Below, piece by piece: positions 43,149-52,788 of a stretch of DNA of 64,000 bases; positions within the stretch are counted from its first letter, which is position 1, and each line of letters begins with the position of its first letter. This DNA comes from CAYJBH01 sp964370605 (GTDB lineage Bacteria > Bacillota > Clostridia > Oscillospirales > Ruminococcaceae). The stretch spans positions 1 through 64,000 of the forward strand of contig CAYJJX010000001.1 in NCBI GenBank assembly GCA_964370605.1, read 5' to 3'. Below the pieces are notes generated by a model. The model worked only from the letters and a program-made list of their open reading frames with translations. It had not been told where the DNA came from and searched no databases. Made by a program: the position numbers and the translations under genes.

Positions 43149-43165
43149 CTGAAACAGCTCCTAAA

Positions 43166-44434
43166 TTAAAGTGTTATATAGCTCTCACGATCCGGGCCAA
43201 CCGAAACATACTTTATGGGACAACCCATCTGTTTTTCAATGTATCGAATATAGTCTACAGCAGATTTTGGCAACTCTTCAAGAGTTCTGCAACCTGAAAT
43301 GTCACAACCAAATCCTTCCATATACTCATATACGGGTTTTGCCTTTGCAAGTGCGTCTCCGGTTGGGAAATCGCTGATTATTTCACCGTCCACTTCGTAT
43401 GCCGTGCACACCGGAATTTTATCAAGATAGCTTAGTATATCGAGTTTAGTCAGTGCAATCTGTGTTGCGCCTTGCATCTGCACGCCGTAGCGTGATGCAA
43501 CAACGTCAAAACCACCTACTCGGCGCGGTCTTCCTGTTGCGGCACCGAATTCGCTTCCGACCCCGCGAAGTTCCTCTGCCTCTTTGTCAAAAAGCTCAGC
43601 GGTAAAGGGACCTTCACCGACACAACTGGAATATGCTTTCATGATTCCTATCGTCTGTTCAAGTTTTACGCCCGGTATGCCCGCACCGATCGGAGCGTAT
43701 GCAGCTATTGTTGAGGACGACGAGGTGTAAGGATAGATGCCGAAATCTATGTCGCGAAGAGCTCCAAGTTGTGCCTCGAACATAATGTTTTTGTTTGCTT
43801 TGACCGCCTGTGTCAGATAAACAGTCACATCGGTGATAAATGGAATTAGTTGTTTTGCACTCAGCATGAGACGATCAAAAACCTCGTCGGGAACGAGCGG
43901 CTTTGTATCGTATCCACTCAGTACGATGTTTTTCCATTCGACAATATCGGCGATTTTTTCTCTAAGAGTAGCCTCGTCGAGCAAGTCGGAAAAACGCAAG
44001 GTTTTTTTGAAAAACTTGTCGGCATATACCGGAGCAATACCGCGCCTTGTCGAGCCGAATTTTTTGTCCTGCAACCGATCTTCTTCGAGACAATCCTGTA
44101 AGACGTGATAAGGCATACAGATTGTTGCTCTGTTGCTGATTTTTAGATTATCGGGTGTTATTTTAATTCCGTTATCGGTGAGTGATTTGATCTCGCTGCA
44201 AAGATGCTCCACGTCTACAACCATTCCGTTACCCATAACATTGACAGTTGTATCACGCAGTATGCCGGACGGCAACAGATTCAAAATGAATTTGCCGCGT
44301 TCGTTTATTACGGTGTGTCCTGCGTTGTTTCCGCCCTGATATCGACATATGATATCATAATCACTTGAAAGCAGATCAACCATCCTGCCTTTGCCTTCAT
44401 CACCCCAGTTTGTTCCTACAATAGCGGTTATCAT
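43166..44434 (-). CDS. purA: Adenylosuccinate synthetase
   Basis: This 422-residue enzyme begins ITAIVGTNWGDEGKGRMVDLL (the usual GDEGKGK has Arg here) and contains NNAGHTV and TRRGIAPVYADK. The C-terminal GTP-binding stretch includes TKLDILSYLDKIPVC. It condenses IMP and aspartate with GTP in AMP synthesis. ATG 44434 is preferred over ATG 44446 because AAAGGA touches the upstream one. It heads the long operon running to dapL and has its own promoter with a leader of about 150 nt. Confidence 0.94.
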   Translation of the reverse strand: MITAIVGTNWGDEGKGRMVDLLSSDYDIICRYQGGNNAGHTVINERGKFILNLLPSGILRDTTVNVMGNGMVVDVEHLCSEIKSLTDNGIKITPDNLKISNRATICMPYHVLQDCLEEDRLQDKKFGSTRRGIAPVYADKFFKKTLRFSDLLDEATLREKIADIVEWKNIVLSGYDTKPLVPDEVFDRLMLSAKQLIPFITDVTVYLTQAVKANKNIMFEAQLGALRDIDFGIYPYTSSSSTIAAYAPIGAGIPGVKLEQTIGIMKAYSSCVGEGPFTAELFDKEAEELRGVGSEFGAATGRPRRVGGFDVVASRYGVQMQGATQIALTKLDILSYLDKIPVCTAYEVDGEIISDFPTGDALAKAKPVYEYMEGFGCDISGCRTLEELPKSAVDYIRYIEKQMGCPIKYVSVGPDRESYITL

Positions 44435-44587
44435 TTTAGTACCCATTCCTTTCCGATGTTTTGTCGTTCTTTATTCAATACAAGTTTGCAGTGCAATTCG
44501 AGCATGTTTTATATGAAAGGCATACAACTTGTGTTTTGAAGATTTGTTTTCAGTCTGATTTTTTTATGCCTAAAGTATATTATTTTA

Positions 44588-44616
44588 ATTATATCACTGT
44601 TTTTCACCGATTACAA
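44588..44616 (-). promoter_or_regulatory. Sigma-A promoter upstream of purA
   Basis: On the minus strand TTGTAA (44616-44611) and TATAAT (44593-44588) are separated by 17 bp, the same boxes as at gltB. Transcription would start near 44581, giving a leader of about 150 nt. AGGCATA and TATGCCT in the leader can pair, but no terminator-like T-run follows. No known purine riboswitch was recognised. Confidence 0.7.
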
Positions 44617-44625
44617 ATCGAACCA

Positions 44626-46065
44626 CTAAAAATCCAATAAATATTCATCGACTTCTTTTGCGCATTTGATGCCGTCGGCAACCGCCCATACAACAAGTGA
44701 TTGCCCTCTTTTCATATCTCCGCATGCAAATATACCATCGTTATCTGTTTTGTAAGATGTGCTAAATTTATCAGGTGTTTTTATGTTTTTTGCCGAATAT
44801 TCTTCATACCCTACAAAACCTGCAGCTATCAGCAATAGGTCGGCATCAAGTTTGCGCTGCGTGCCCTCAATCTCGCATAGTTTGCCGTCTTTGAATTCCA
44901 CTTCTATCGTGATGATACCAACAATAGTATTGTCTTTTTCGATAATTTCTTTAATGGTAGTCTGATATATTCGAGGATCATTGCCAAAGACTTCGATCGC
45001 CTCCTGTTGTCCATAGTCGGTCAAACAGATTTTTGGCCATTGTGGCCACGGATTTGTGGGCAGACGTTTATCGGGCGCCTTGGGCATCATCTCGATCTGC
45101 ACCACCGACTTTGCGCCATGTCGAATAGCTGTGCCGACACAATCGTTTCCGGTATCTCCACCGCCAAGAACGACCACGTTTTTTCCGTTAGCATCGATGT
45201 ATTTCTTGTCGGCAAGATCGCTTTCTATAAGGCTTTTTGTTGTACTTGTCAAAAAGTCTACTGCAAAATGAACACCATTTACATTTCTGTTTTTTACCGG
45301 TAGATCACGTGCTTTTTTTGCACCACAACAAAGGATAATTGCGTCAAATTCCTTTTCTAGCTTGCTGAGTTTGAGGTTTTTTCCAAAATCCATGTTAGCC
45401 ACAAAACTTATACCCTCTGCTCGCATAAGTTCGATACGCCGTTCAACAACTTTCTTGTCTAGCTTCATGTTAGGGATGCCGTACATCAACAAACCGCCAA
45501 ATCTGTCGTCACGTTCGTACACGGTCACATTATGCCCGCGCTGATTAAGTCGCTGGGCAACGGCAAGTCCGGCAGGTCCTGAACCTATGATAGCAACCTT
45601 TTTATCGCTTCGAACCAATGGTGGGTTCGGCAGCATGTCTCCGTTTGCAAAACCCTGTTCTATCAGAAAAAGTTCGTTGTCACGGATGGTAACGGCGCTA
45701 CTGTTGTCATCCATTCCGTTTATACAGGCTTTTTCACAGAGTGCCGGACATACTCTTCCGGTGAATTCCGGAAAGCAACTTGTCTTTAGTAGTCTTGATA
45801 GTCCGTGTGAAAATCTGCCGTTATATATTTCGTCATTCCACTCCGGTATCAGGTTGTTGAGTGGACAACCGGTGACCATTCCGGCAAGCGGCAATGCAGA
45901 ACCACAGAAAGGAACACCGCAGTTCATGCATCTTGCACCTTGCTTTTTTCGTTCTTCTATCGAATTTATATCATAAAATTCGTTGTGGTTTTTTATACGC
46001 TCACAAACCGAGATACGCGTGTTTGCATTTCTCTCGTATTCTAAAAAACCTGTAGGTTTTCCCAT
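44626..46065 (-). CDS. gltD: Glutamate synthase small subunit (NADPH-dependent GltD)
   Basis: This 479-residue flavoprotein has an N-terminal Fe-S binding cysteine set (CMNCGVPFCGSALPLAGMVTG, CPALCEKACI), an FAD site (VAIIGSGPAGLAVAQRL) and an NADPH site (VVVLGGGDTGNDCVGTA), ending in FACGDMKRGQSLVVWAV. It passes electrons from NADPH to the GltB subunit for glutamate synthesis. It starts 20 bp after gltB in the same operon. The length is normal for the family. Confidence 0.95.
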   Translation of the reverse strand: MGKPTGFLEYERNANTRISVCERIKNHNEFYDINSIEERKKQGARCMNCGVPFCGSALPLAGMVTGCPLNNLIPEWNDEIYNGRFSHGLSRLLKTSCFPEFTGRVCPALCEKACINGMDDNSSAVTIRDNELFLIEQGFANGDMLPNPPLVRSDKKVAIIGSGPAGLAVAQRLNQRGHNVTVYERDDRFGGLLMYGIPNMKLDKKVVERRIELMRAEGISFVANMDFGKNLKLSKLEKEFDAIILCCGAKKARDLPVKNRNVNGVHFAVDFLTSTTKSLIESDLADKKYIDANGKNVVVLGGGDTGNDCVGTAIRHGAKSVVQIEMMPKAPDKRLPTNPWPQWPKICLTDYGQQEAIEVFGNDPRIYQTTIKEIIEKDNTIVGIITIEVEFKDGKLCEIEGTQRKLDADLLLIAAGFVGYEEYSAKNIKTPDKFSTSYKTDNDGIFACGDMKRGQSLVVWAVADGIKCAKEVDEYLLDF

Positions 46066-46085
46066 AGCGTAAACTCCTTTCAGTC

Positions 46086-49000
46086 CTAATGTGCGAGTGA
46101 AGCGGTAAAAGCTTCCATGGCGGCATCTTCCTGCGATAAGCCTTTTTCCTTGAACTCATCAATCAACATGAGCATTTTCATGTAACGGTTTGGCACAATC
46201 TTTTTAAAGTTTGGTAAATATTCAAGGAAATTGTCCAAAATCCTTTTTGCGAGTGGTGAGCCTGTCTCGCCATGATGCTTTGAAATCAGTTCTTTAAGTT
46301 CTGCTATATCTTGGCTGTCCGCGATCTCTTCCATCGAAACAAATTCTTTGTTGAGTTTTAGATATAGTTCACGTTTCTCGTCCAGCACATAGGCGATGCC
46401 GCCACTCATGCCTGCTGCAAAGTTTTTGCCCGTTTCACCCAGAATAACTGCTCGACCGCCTGTCATATATTCAAGACCATGATCGCCACACCCTTCGACT
46501 ACACACACACAGCCGGAGTTGCGCACCATAAAGCGCTCTCCCGCGATGCCGTTTATGTAGCTTTCTCCTGATGTTGCACCGTAGAACGCAACGTTGCCGA
46601 CAATAATGTTTTCCTCTGCCGCAAAGGAACTTTTCGATGGGGGGGTTACAACTATTCTTCCGCCCGAAAGACCTTTGCCGAGATAGTCGTTAGCATCACC
46701 CTCAAGCCGCATGGTAAGGCCTTTAGGAATAAAAGCTCCAAAAGATTGTCCCACACCACCAACACAGTTGAGTGTGAAGGTGTCGTCGGCAAGTGCCATG
46801 CCGTGTTTTGCCGTTATTTGTGAGCCGAGGATGGTACCCACCGTCCTGTTAATGCTGGAGAGTTTAATGCACTCGGTATGTGCTGTGCCACTCTCGATAG
46901 CTTTTTTGAATTTTTTAAGCAGTATAGCCTCGTCTACCGTTTCGGATAACTTGAAGTCAAAAGCATTGTCCGGATTGCACAGTCTTTGTTCATGGTGCGC
47001 ATATTCGGCAGAGATAATTTTTTGCATGTCCACAAGCTCGGCCCGTCTCGTGACCTTTTTTTCTTTAACTTTTATTAGGTCGGTTCTACCTGTGAGCTCA
47101 TCCAGATGCTTTACGCCAAGCCGCGCCATGATTTCCCGCAACTCTTCGGCAATGAATTTCATGAAATTTTCTACATATTCCGGTTTGCCTTTGAATCTCT
47201 TGCGCAAACATTCGTTTTGCGTTGCGATGCCAACAGGACATGTGTCGAGATTACATACTCTCATCATCATGCATCCCATGGCTACAAGCGGCGCGGTAGC
47301 AAAACCAAATTCTTCCGCACCGAGTATCGCGGCAATAGCCACATCTCGTCCACTCATCAATTTTCCGTCTGCCTCAATAACCACATGAGAACGCAGACCA
47401 TTTTGAATAAGCGTCTGGTGGGTCTCGGCGACTCCCAGTTCCCAAGGCAGGCCCGCATCTAAAATTGAGCTAAGCGGTGCGGCACCGGTGCCGCCGTCAT
47501 ATCCCGATATAAGTATTACCGAGGCACCGGCTTTCGCAACACCGGCGGCAATGGTGCCGACTCCTGCCTCAGAAACAAGTTTCACCGATATTCTTGCCGC
47601 TCGGTTGGCGTTTTTGAGGTCGTATATCAGCTGGGCTAAATCCTCGATGGAGTAGATATCGTGGTGAGGTGGTGGAGATATGAGTGAAACACCGGGGGTG
47701 GAATGCCTTGTCTTAGCTACCCACGGGTATACCTTAGCACCGGGGAGATGTCCACCCTCGCCGGGTTTTGCCCCTTGTGCCATTTTTATTTGAATTTCTT
47801 TTGCCGACATCAGATATTCCGATGTGACACCGAAACGCCCCGAGGCGACCTGCTTTATTGCACTGTTTTTTTCTGTTCCAAGACGCTCGGATTCTTCGCC
47901 GCCTTCACCTGAATTTGATTTTCCACCGAGGCGATTCATCGCGATTGCCATACATTCGTGCGCCTCTTTTGAAATTGAACCGTAAGACATGGCTCCGGTT
48001 TTAAAACGCTTTACAATCTCATCAACCGACTGCACATCTTCTATCGGTATCGCGTTGACCTCATCGAATTTGAAGGCGAGTAGGCCTCTGAGTGTGTGCG
48101 GTTTGTGTTCGTCGTCCACCATAGCGGTATACTGCTTGAATCGATTATAATCTTCGTTTTGTACAGCCTGCTGTAACGCAATTATTGTGCTTGGGCTGTA
48201 AAGATGATCTTCTTTGTCTTCACCGCTACGAAGCCTTAAAAAACCCGTGCTGTCAAGAGTGTTGTCAACTCCGAGTCCAAGTGGATCAAACGCAGATGAA
48301 TGTTTAAATTCCACACCTTCTTCAATTTCGCTAAGGCCTATGCCCTCGACTCGTGAAATGGTGTTGGTGAAGTATTTGTCGATAACCTGTTTGTTGATGC
48401 CTACGGCCTCAAATATCTGCGCCGATTGATAGGATTGCAAAACTGAAATGCCCATCTTTGCCGAAACCTTAACAATTCCGTGGAGCACTGCGTGATTATA
48501 GTCTTGTATGGCGGTGTAGGGATCTTTGTCAAGGACTTTTTCTTTTACCAGCTCTTCGATACATTCATGTGCAAGATATGGATGTATCGCACGTGCACCG
48601 TATCCAAGTAGGGCGGAAAATTGGTGCACATCACGTGGTTCGGCACTTTCTAAAACAATAGAAACTGCGGTACGTTTTTTTGTTCTTATTAAATATTGTT
48701 CCATGGCCGAGACTGCAAGCAAAGAGGGGATTGCAACATGATTTTCATCGACGCCGCGGTCAGACAGCACGATAATGTTTGCGCCTTTTTTATATGCCCT
48801 GTCACAACTTACATACAGTTGTTCAATTGCCTGTTCAAGCGATGTGTTTTTATAGTAGCAAATCGAGACAGTGTCGGTTTTGAAGCCTTTGACGTTAAGA
48901 TTTTTTATCTTCATCAGATCGGTGCCGGTGAGAATGGGGTTTTGAACCTCAAGCACCCTACAGTTTTCGGCACAGTCGTAAAGCAAATTTCCGTCAGAGC

Positions 49001-50597
49001 CGAGATAAACCGTCGTGTCGGTGACAATCTCTTCTCGAAGAGAGTCTATGGGTGGATTGGTAACCTGTGCAAACATTTGCTTGAAGTAACGGAAAAGCGG
49101 TTGATGCTTTTCCGATAACACTGCCAGAGGAATGTCGGTTCCCATTGAAGCTGTGGCCTCGATGCCGTTTTTTGCCATAGGCAGAATCACTTGTTTAACA
49201 TCTTCGTAGGTGTAGCCGAAAACCTTATACAGTTTCTCACGGAACGCCTTGTCATACACCGCGATCTTTTTATTCGGAAGTTCCAAATCTTTTAGTTTCA
49301 AGAGATTTCTATCCAGCCATTCACCGTAAGGTTTTCTTTTGGCATAACTGTTTTTCAGCTCCTCGTCCGATACGATCTTTTGATTGACTGTATCCACGAG
49401 AAGCATTTTTCCGGGTTGAAGGCGGGATTTCTTCACGATGTTTTCGGCAGGGATATCTAAAACGCCTACCTCGGAAGAGAGTATGAGCATGTTGTCTTTT
49501 GTAAGATAGTATCGCGAGGGACGCAGACCGTTTCGGTCGAGTACTGCACCCATTATGTCGCCATCGGAAAACAAAATCGCTGCGGGCCCATCCCAAGGTT
49601 CCATCATGGTAGCATAGTAGTGATAAAAATCCTTCTTGTTACGATCCATATACGGATCGTTTTTCCATGGTTCCGGTATTGCCATCATGACTGCATGCGG
49701 AAGATCGACACCATTCATGTACAAAAATTCAAGCGTGTTATCCAACATTGCCGAGTCGGAACCTTCACTGTTGATAATAGGCAGAGCTTTTTCTATTTCG
49801 TCGCCCATTATGCTTGAAAAAAGAGTTTCCTCTCTTGCAATCATGCGGTCGGCGTTGCCTCTTATGGTGTTGATTTCACCGTTGTGAAGAATTACTCTGT
49901 TTGGATGTGCCCGCTCCCAACTCGGGTTGGTGTTGGTGGAAAATCTCGAGTGCACCATAGCAATGGAGCTTTCATAAGATGCGTCTTGCAGATCTAAATA
50001 AAATTCTCGAAGCTGGTTGACCAAAAACATGCCCTTATAAACGATAGTACGGGAGGAAAGGCTGGGTATGTAACTATCGGTTGAACTGTGTTCAAATTCA
50101 CGACGAATGATAAAAAGCTTGCGGTCAAATTCGATTCCTTGCGATATGCCTTGAGGCCTCTTTATAAAACATTGTTCGATACAAGGCATCGCTTCAACAG
50201 CTCGTTTGCCAAGCACGCTAGAGTCGGTTGGAACGACACGCCAACCTAAGATTTCCACACCCTCTTTTCGGGCGATGATCTCAAACATTTTCTTTTCTTG
50301 TCTTCTTTTTTGATGGCCGTTGGGCAAAAAGAACATACCAAGGCCGTAGTCGCGCTCAAGGCCAATGTCAAATCCCATGTCAAGAGTAGAAAAAAACTTG
50401 TGTGAGATCTGAACTAATATGCCAACACCGTCTCCGGTTTCGCCGAGCGCATCTTTACCGGCCCTGTGCTCAAGTTTTTCAACAATAGACAGCGCATTTG
50501 AAACAACCGCGTGACTCTTTATCCCGTCAACAGACACGACGGCGCCTATGCCACAGGCATCATGTTCATACCTTTTATCGTAGAGAGTGTTTGCCAT
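46086..50597 (-). CDS. gltB: Glutamate synthase large subunit (GltB)
   Basis: This 1503-residue protein is a class II glutamine amidotransferase whose nucleophile Cys15 (YEHDACGIGAVV) is exposed by removal of a 14-residue propeptide. The central domain, FMN-binding synthase domain (SGEGGEESERLGTEKNSAIKQ, ISGYDGGTGAAPLSS), 3Fe-4S cysteines (GCMMMRVCNLDTCPVG) and C-terminal GXGXG beta-helix are all present. It makes two glutamates from glutamine and 2-oxoglutarate. ATG 50597 follows TTGGAGG; the frame is open upstream but would include the terminator hairpin. With GltD and GlnN it forms the GS-GOGAT cycle. Confidence 0.96.
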   Translation of the reverse strand: MANTLYDKRYEHDACGIGAVVSVDGIKSHAVVSNALSIVEKLEHRAGKDALGETGDGVGILVQISHKFFSTLDMGFDIGLERDYGLGMFFLPNGHQKRRQEKKMFEIIARKEGVEILGWRVVPTDSSVLGKRAVEAMPCIEQCFIKRPQGISQGIEFDRKLFIIRREFEHSSTDSYIPSLSSRTIVYKGMFLVNQLREFYLDLQDASYESSIAMVHSRFSTNTNPSWERAHPNRVILHNGEINTIRGNADRMIAREETLFSSIMGDEIEKALPIINSEGSDSAMLDNTLEFLYMNGVDLPHAVMMAIPEPWKNDPYMDRNKKDFYHYYATMMEPWDGPAAILFSDGDIMGAVLDRNGLRPSRYYLTKDNMLILSSEVGVLDIPAENIVKKSRLQPGKMLLVDTVNQKIVSDEELKNSYAKRKPYGEWLDRNLLKLKDLELPNKKIAVYDKAFREKLYKVFGYTYEDVKQVILPMAKNGIEATASMGTDIPLAVLSEKHQPLFRYFKQMFAQVTNPPIDSLREEIVTDTTVYLGSDGNLLYDCAENCRVLEVQNPILTGTDLMKIKNLNVKGFKTDTVSICYYKNTSLEQAIEQLYVSCDRAYKKGANIIVLSDRGVDENHVAIPSLLAVSAMEQYLIRTKKRTAVSIVLESAEPRDVHQFSALLGYGARAIHPYLAHECIEELVKEKVLDKDPYTAIQDYNHAVLHGIVKVSAKMGISVLQSYQSAQIFEAVGINKQVIDKYFTNTISRVEGIGLSEIEEGVEFKHSSAFDPLGLGVDNTLDSTGFLRLRSGEDKEDHLYSPSTIIALQQAVQNEDYNRFKQYTAMVDDEHKPHTLRGLLAFKFDEVNAIPIEDVQSVDEIVKRFKTGAMSYGSISKEAHECMAIAMNRLGGKSNSGEGGEESERLGTEKNSAIKQVASGRFGVTSEYLMSAKEIQIKMAQGAKPGEGGHLPGAKVYPWVAKTRHSTPGVSLISPPPHHDIYSIEDLAQLIYDLKNANRAARISVKLVSEAGVGTIAAGVAKAGASVILISGYDGGTGAAPLSSILDAGLPWELGVAETHQTLIQNGLRSHVVIEADGKLMSGRDVAIAAILGAEEFGFATAPLVAMGCMMMRVCNLDTCPVGIATQNECLRKRFKGKPEYVENFMKFIAEELREIMARLGVKHLDELTGRTDLIKVKEKKVTRRAELVDMQKIISAEYAHHEQRLCNPDNAFDFKLSETVDEAILLKKFKKAIESGTAHTECIKLSSINRTVGTILGSQITAKHGMALADDTFTLNCVGGVGQSFGAFIPKGLTMRLEGDANDYLGKGLSGGRIVVTPPSKSSFAAEENIIVGNVAFYGATSGESYINGIAGERFMVRNSGCVCVVEGCGDHGLEYMTGGRAVILGETGKNFAAGMSGGIAYVLDEKRELYLKLNKEFVSMEEIADSQDIAELKELISKHHGETGSPLAKRILDNFLEYLPNFKKIVPNRYMKMLMLIDEFKEKGLSQEDAAMEAFTASLAH

Positions 50598-50609
50598 ATA
50601 AATACCTCC

Positions 50610-50677
50610 AAAAAAATAAGAGTCAGAGCGCAAAATATGCATTTCGAAAATGCATTGCGTTCATGACTCCATTGTCA
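50610..50677 (-). promoter_or_regulatory. ANTAR-type attenuator upstream of gltB
   Basis: On the minus strand GAGTCA (50669-50664) pairs with TGACTC (50625-50620), enclosing further paired CGCA/TGCG and ATGCATTT/AAATGCAT. It is followed by TTATTTTTTT and then GGAGG of gltB. The 5' arm can instead form TGAC-AATGGA-GTCA (50677-50664), with a six-base loop having A1 and G4. The two folds exclude each other. Terminator placement before the ribosome-binding site indicates control by antitermination. The predicted start at about 50691 leaves only some 14 nt upstream. Confidence 0.65.
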
Positions 50678-50697
50678 ATCAATATTTAATTTTTGTA

Positions 50698-50726
50698 ATT
50701 ATAACATAGATGGTATTAAGTTACAA
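50698..50726 (-). promoter_or_regulatory. Sigma-A promoter of gltB
   Basis: TTGTAA (50726-50721) and TATAAT (50703-50698) on the minus strand are 17 bp apart, matching the purA promoter boxes. Confidence 0.75.
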
Positions 50727-50814
50727 TACTTTTTTGGAATTTTTTTTAAAACTTCGACACAGTATGTTTGGCTTTTCTAAAAGCAACTAATAAATCTTAT
50801 AAATAAATTGGTGT

Positions 50815-50848
50815 TTTTAAAGTAAAATTAAAGTGAATGATGTATAAT
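50815..50848 (+). promoter_or_regulatory. Autoregulated promoter of the OmpR-type two-component system
   Basis: TTTTAAAGTAAAATTAAAGT (50815-50834) lies 28 bp ahead of TATAAT (50843-50848), overlapping the -35 region. A near-identical element (18 of 20 bases) is at 52789 with the same distance to its TATAAT. The half-sites (TTTTAAAG, ATTAAAG) resemble direct repeats bound by OmpR-family regulators. Confidence 0.6.
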
Positions 50849-50905
50849 AAAATATAAATAGAAATTTACGGTGGTTTTTTTGATTTCAAACTACAGGAGA
50901 GAAAA

Positions 50906-51583
50906 GTGCGAATTTTATTATGCGAAGACGACAGAAAGATATCAAAAGCATTGGTGAGAATTTTTGAGTATCATAACTATTCTGTAGATACTGTTTATGA
51001 TGGTGAGGAAGCTGTTGTCTATATTGAATCAATGGATTACGATGCTATTATATTGGATATCATGATGCCAAAGATGGACGGGATATCGGTGCTAAAGCAT
51101 GTGAGAGGAAAAGGCAATGTAGTCCCTATCATCATGCTTACCGCAAAATCCACTGTCGATGATAAAGTGATAGGACTAGACCTAGGCGCGAACGATTACT
51201 TGACAAAGCCGTTTGACGCAAAGGAATTATTGGCGAGAATTAGATCCATAACAAGAACATCTACCGACAGCACATCTTCTAAACTCTGTTACGGCAATGT
51301 AACATTGGATCGCAAGACGTTTGAACTTTCGACCGATAAAGCTTTTTTTAAGCTTGCCGGAAAAGAGTTTCAGATGATGGAAATGCTTTTGATCAATGAA
51401 GGGGTGATCATATCGACTGAGCGTTTTTTAGAAAAAATATGGGGTCTTGACAGTGATGTCGAAATAAACATCGTTTGGGTGTATATTTCATATCTAAGAA
51501 AGAAATTGACGTTGCTTGATGCCGACATAAAAATAACGGCTATACGCAATACGGGATATTCGCTGGAGAAGAAAAGTGATTAA
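50906..51583 (+). CDS. OmpR/PhoB-family response regulator
   Basis: This 225-residue protein has a receiver (LLCEDDRKISK, phospho-acceptor Asp in IILDIMMPKMDG, Lys in LTKPFD) and a C-terminal winged-helix DNA-binding domain (KLAGKEFQMMEMLL, VWVYISYLRKKL, IRNTGYSLE). It starts with GTG, eight bases after AGGAG. It overlaps the kinase gene by eight bases. The shared promoter element indicates that it regulates itself and the VTC/DUF4956 operon downstream. Confidence 0.93.
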   Translation: MRILLCEDDRKISKALVRIFEYHNYSVDTVYDGEEAVVYIESMDYDAIILDIMMPKMDGISVLKHVRGKGNVVPIIMLTAKSTVDDKVIGLDLGANDYLTKPFDAKELLARIRSITRTSTDSTSSKLCYGNVTLDRKTFELSTDKAFFKLAGKEFQMMEMLLINEGVIISTERFLEKIWGLDSDVEINIVWVYISYLRKKLTLLDADIKITAIRNTGYSLEKKSD

Positions 51584-52778
51584 GAACCTTCAAAAAAAGT
51601 TTGTGTTACTTACAACGATAATATCGTTAATTGTGCTGTTGATCATTGCATTGCTGATCAATGTGGTTAATTATTTTTCCATAATGAGCAACTCGGATTC
51701 TTTGCTCGAACTGTTGATTGAAAACGACATGAAGTTGGTGGAGACATCTCGCCAGCCTGATAGGTTTCCAAGAGAGATGGCATTTACGACAAGGTTTTTT
51801 GTTCTGCGTGCCGACGAAGACGGCAAAATTGATTACATCGACACCAAAAATATCGGTAGCGTTTCGACTCAAGATGCAATAATTTATGCACAGACGGTAG
51901 ACAGCAACAATTTGTCTAGCGGAACTGTCGATAATTTCAGGTTTATAAAGACAGAAACATCATATGGACACACCTACATTTTTCTTGATGTTGAGGCAGA
52001 GATAATCGGATTTAAACAATACCTTTTGTTTTCGATTTTGATTATGCTTGGCGCAATTATTTTTATCTTCGTTTTGTCATGCCTGTTTTCTAAGTGGGCA
52101 GTAAAACCGATTGCAATAATGCATGAAAAGCAAAAAAGATTTATCACAGATGTGAACCACGAGTTCAAGACTCCGTTATCTATAATCAGGTCGAATTGTG
52201 ATGTTGTAGAAATGTATAGTGGTGAGGATGAATGGATCGACGGCATTAAACTGCAAACCGAAAGGCTCAACCTGCTTGTGGAAAACTTGATATCGCTCAC
52301 CAAACTTGATGAAGTGAAAGTGTTGGGGATTAAAACCGATTTTTCTTTAGATGAGGCGCTGATTGAGACAATAGATGAGTTTTCGTCGGCGATTCAACAA
52401 AAACATATAGAAATACAGAAAAATATCTCGAAAAACATTTCACTATCGGCGGCCGAAGGCGATATAAGAAAACTGTTTTCGATTTTAGTGGAAAATGCGA
52501 TAAAGTATTCGCCGCAAAATAGCATTATTTCGATCGAGTTAGTACAAAAAGGCGCAAAGAGAGCCTTATCAATAAAAAATGAATGTAATAACGTGGCTGT
52601 AGGAAAACATGATAATTGGTTTGATAGATTTTATCGCGAAGATGAGTCAAGAAACGATGAAACACTTGGATTTGGTATTGGTTTGTCCATCGCCAAATCG
52701 ATCTGCGAGAGCAACGGTGCAAAGATATCGGCCGAGAGCAAAAATTGCAACGAGATAGAAATGACCGTTGTTTTCTAA
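51576..52778 (+). CDS. Sensor histidine kinase (HisKA type)
   Basis: This 400-residue protein has membrane helices at about 10-32 and 150-172 flanking an extracytoplasmic region. The phospho-acceptor motif FITDVNHEFKTPLS has His near residue 194, and the ATPase domain contains ILVENAIKYSP and LGFGIGLSIAKSI. It starts at GTG inside the end of the regulator gene. The signal it senses is unknown; the downstream polyphosphate-polymerase-like and surface genes suggest an envelope or phosphate-related cue. Confidence 0.92.
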   Translation: MIKNLQKKFVLLTTIISLIVLLIIALLINVVNYFSIMSNSDSLLELLIENDMKLVETSRQPDRFPREMAFTTRFFVLRADEDGKIDYIDTKNIGSVSTQDAIIYAQTVDSNNLSSGTVDNFRFIKTETSYGHTYIFLDVEAEIIGFKQYLLFSILIMLGAIIFIFVLSCLFSKWAVKPIAIMHEKQKRFITDVNHEFKTPLSIIRSNCDVVEMYSGEDEWIDGIKLQTERLNLLVENLISLTKLDEVKVLGIKTDFSLDEALIETIDEFSSAIQQKHIEIQKNISKNISLSAAEGDIRKLFSILVENAIKYSPQNSIISIELVQKGAKRALSIKNECNNVAVGKHDNWFDRFYREDESRNDETLGFGIGLSIAKSICESNGAKISAESKNCNEIEMTVVF

Positions 52779-52788
52779 ATTAAAATCA

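Noticed and set aside
46711..47388. 225-codon open frame on the plus strand inside gltB
   Set aside because: Antisense to a highly conserved gene with all its motifs; composition is typical of a reverse-strand shadow.
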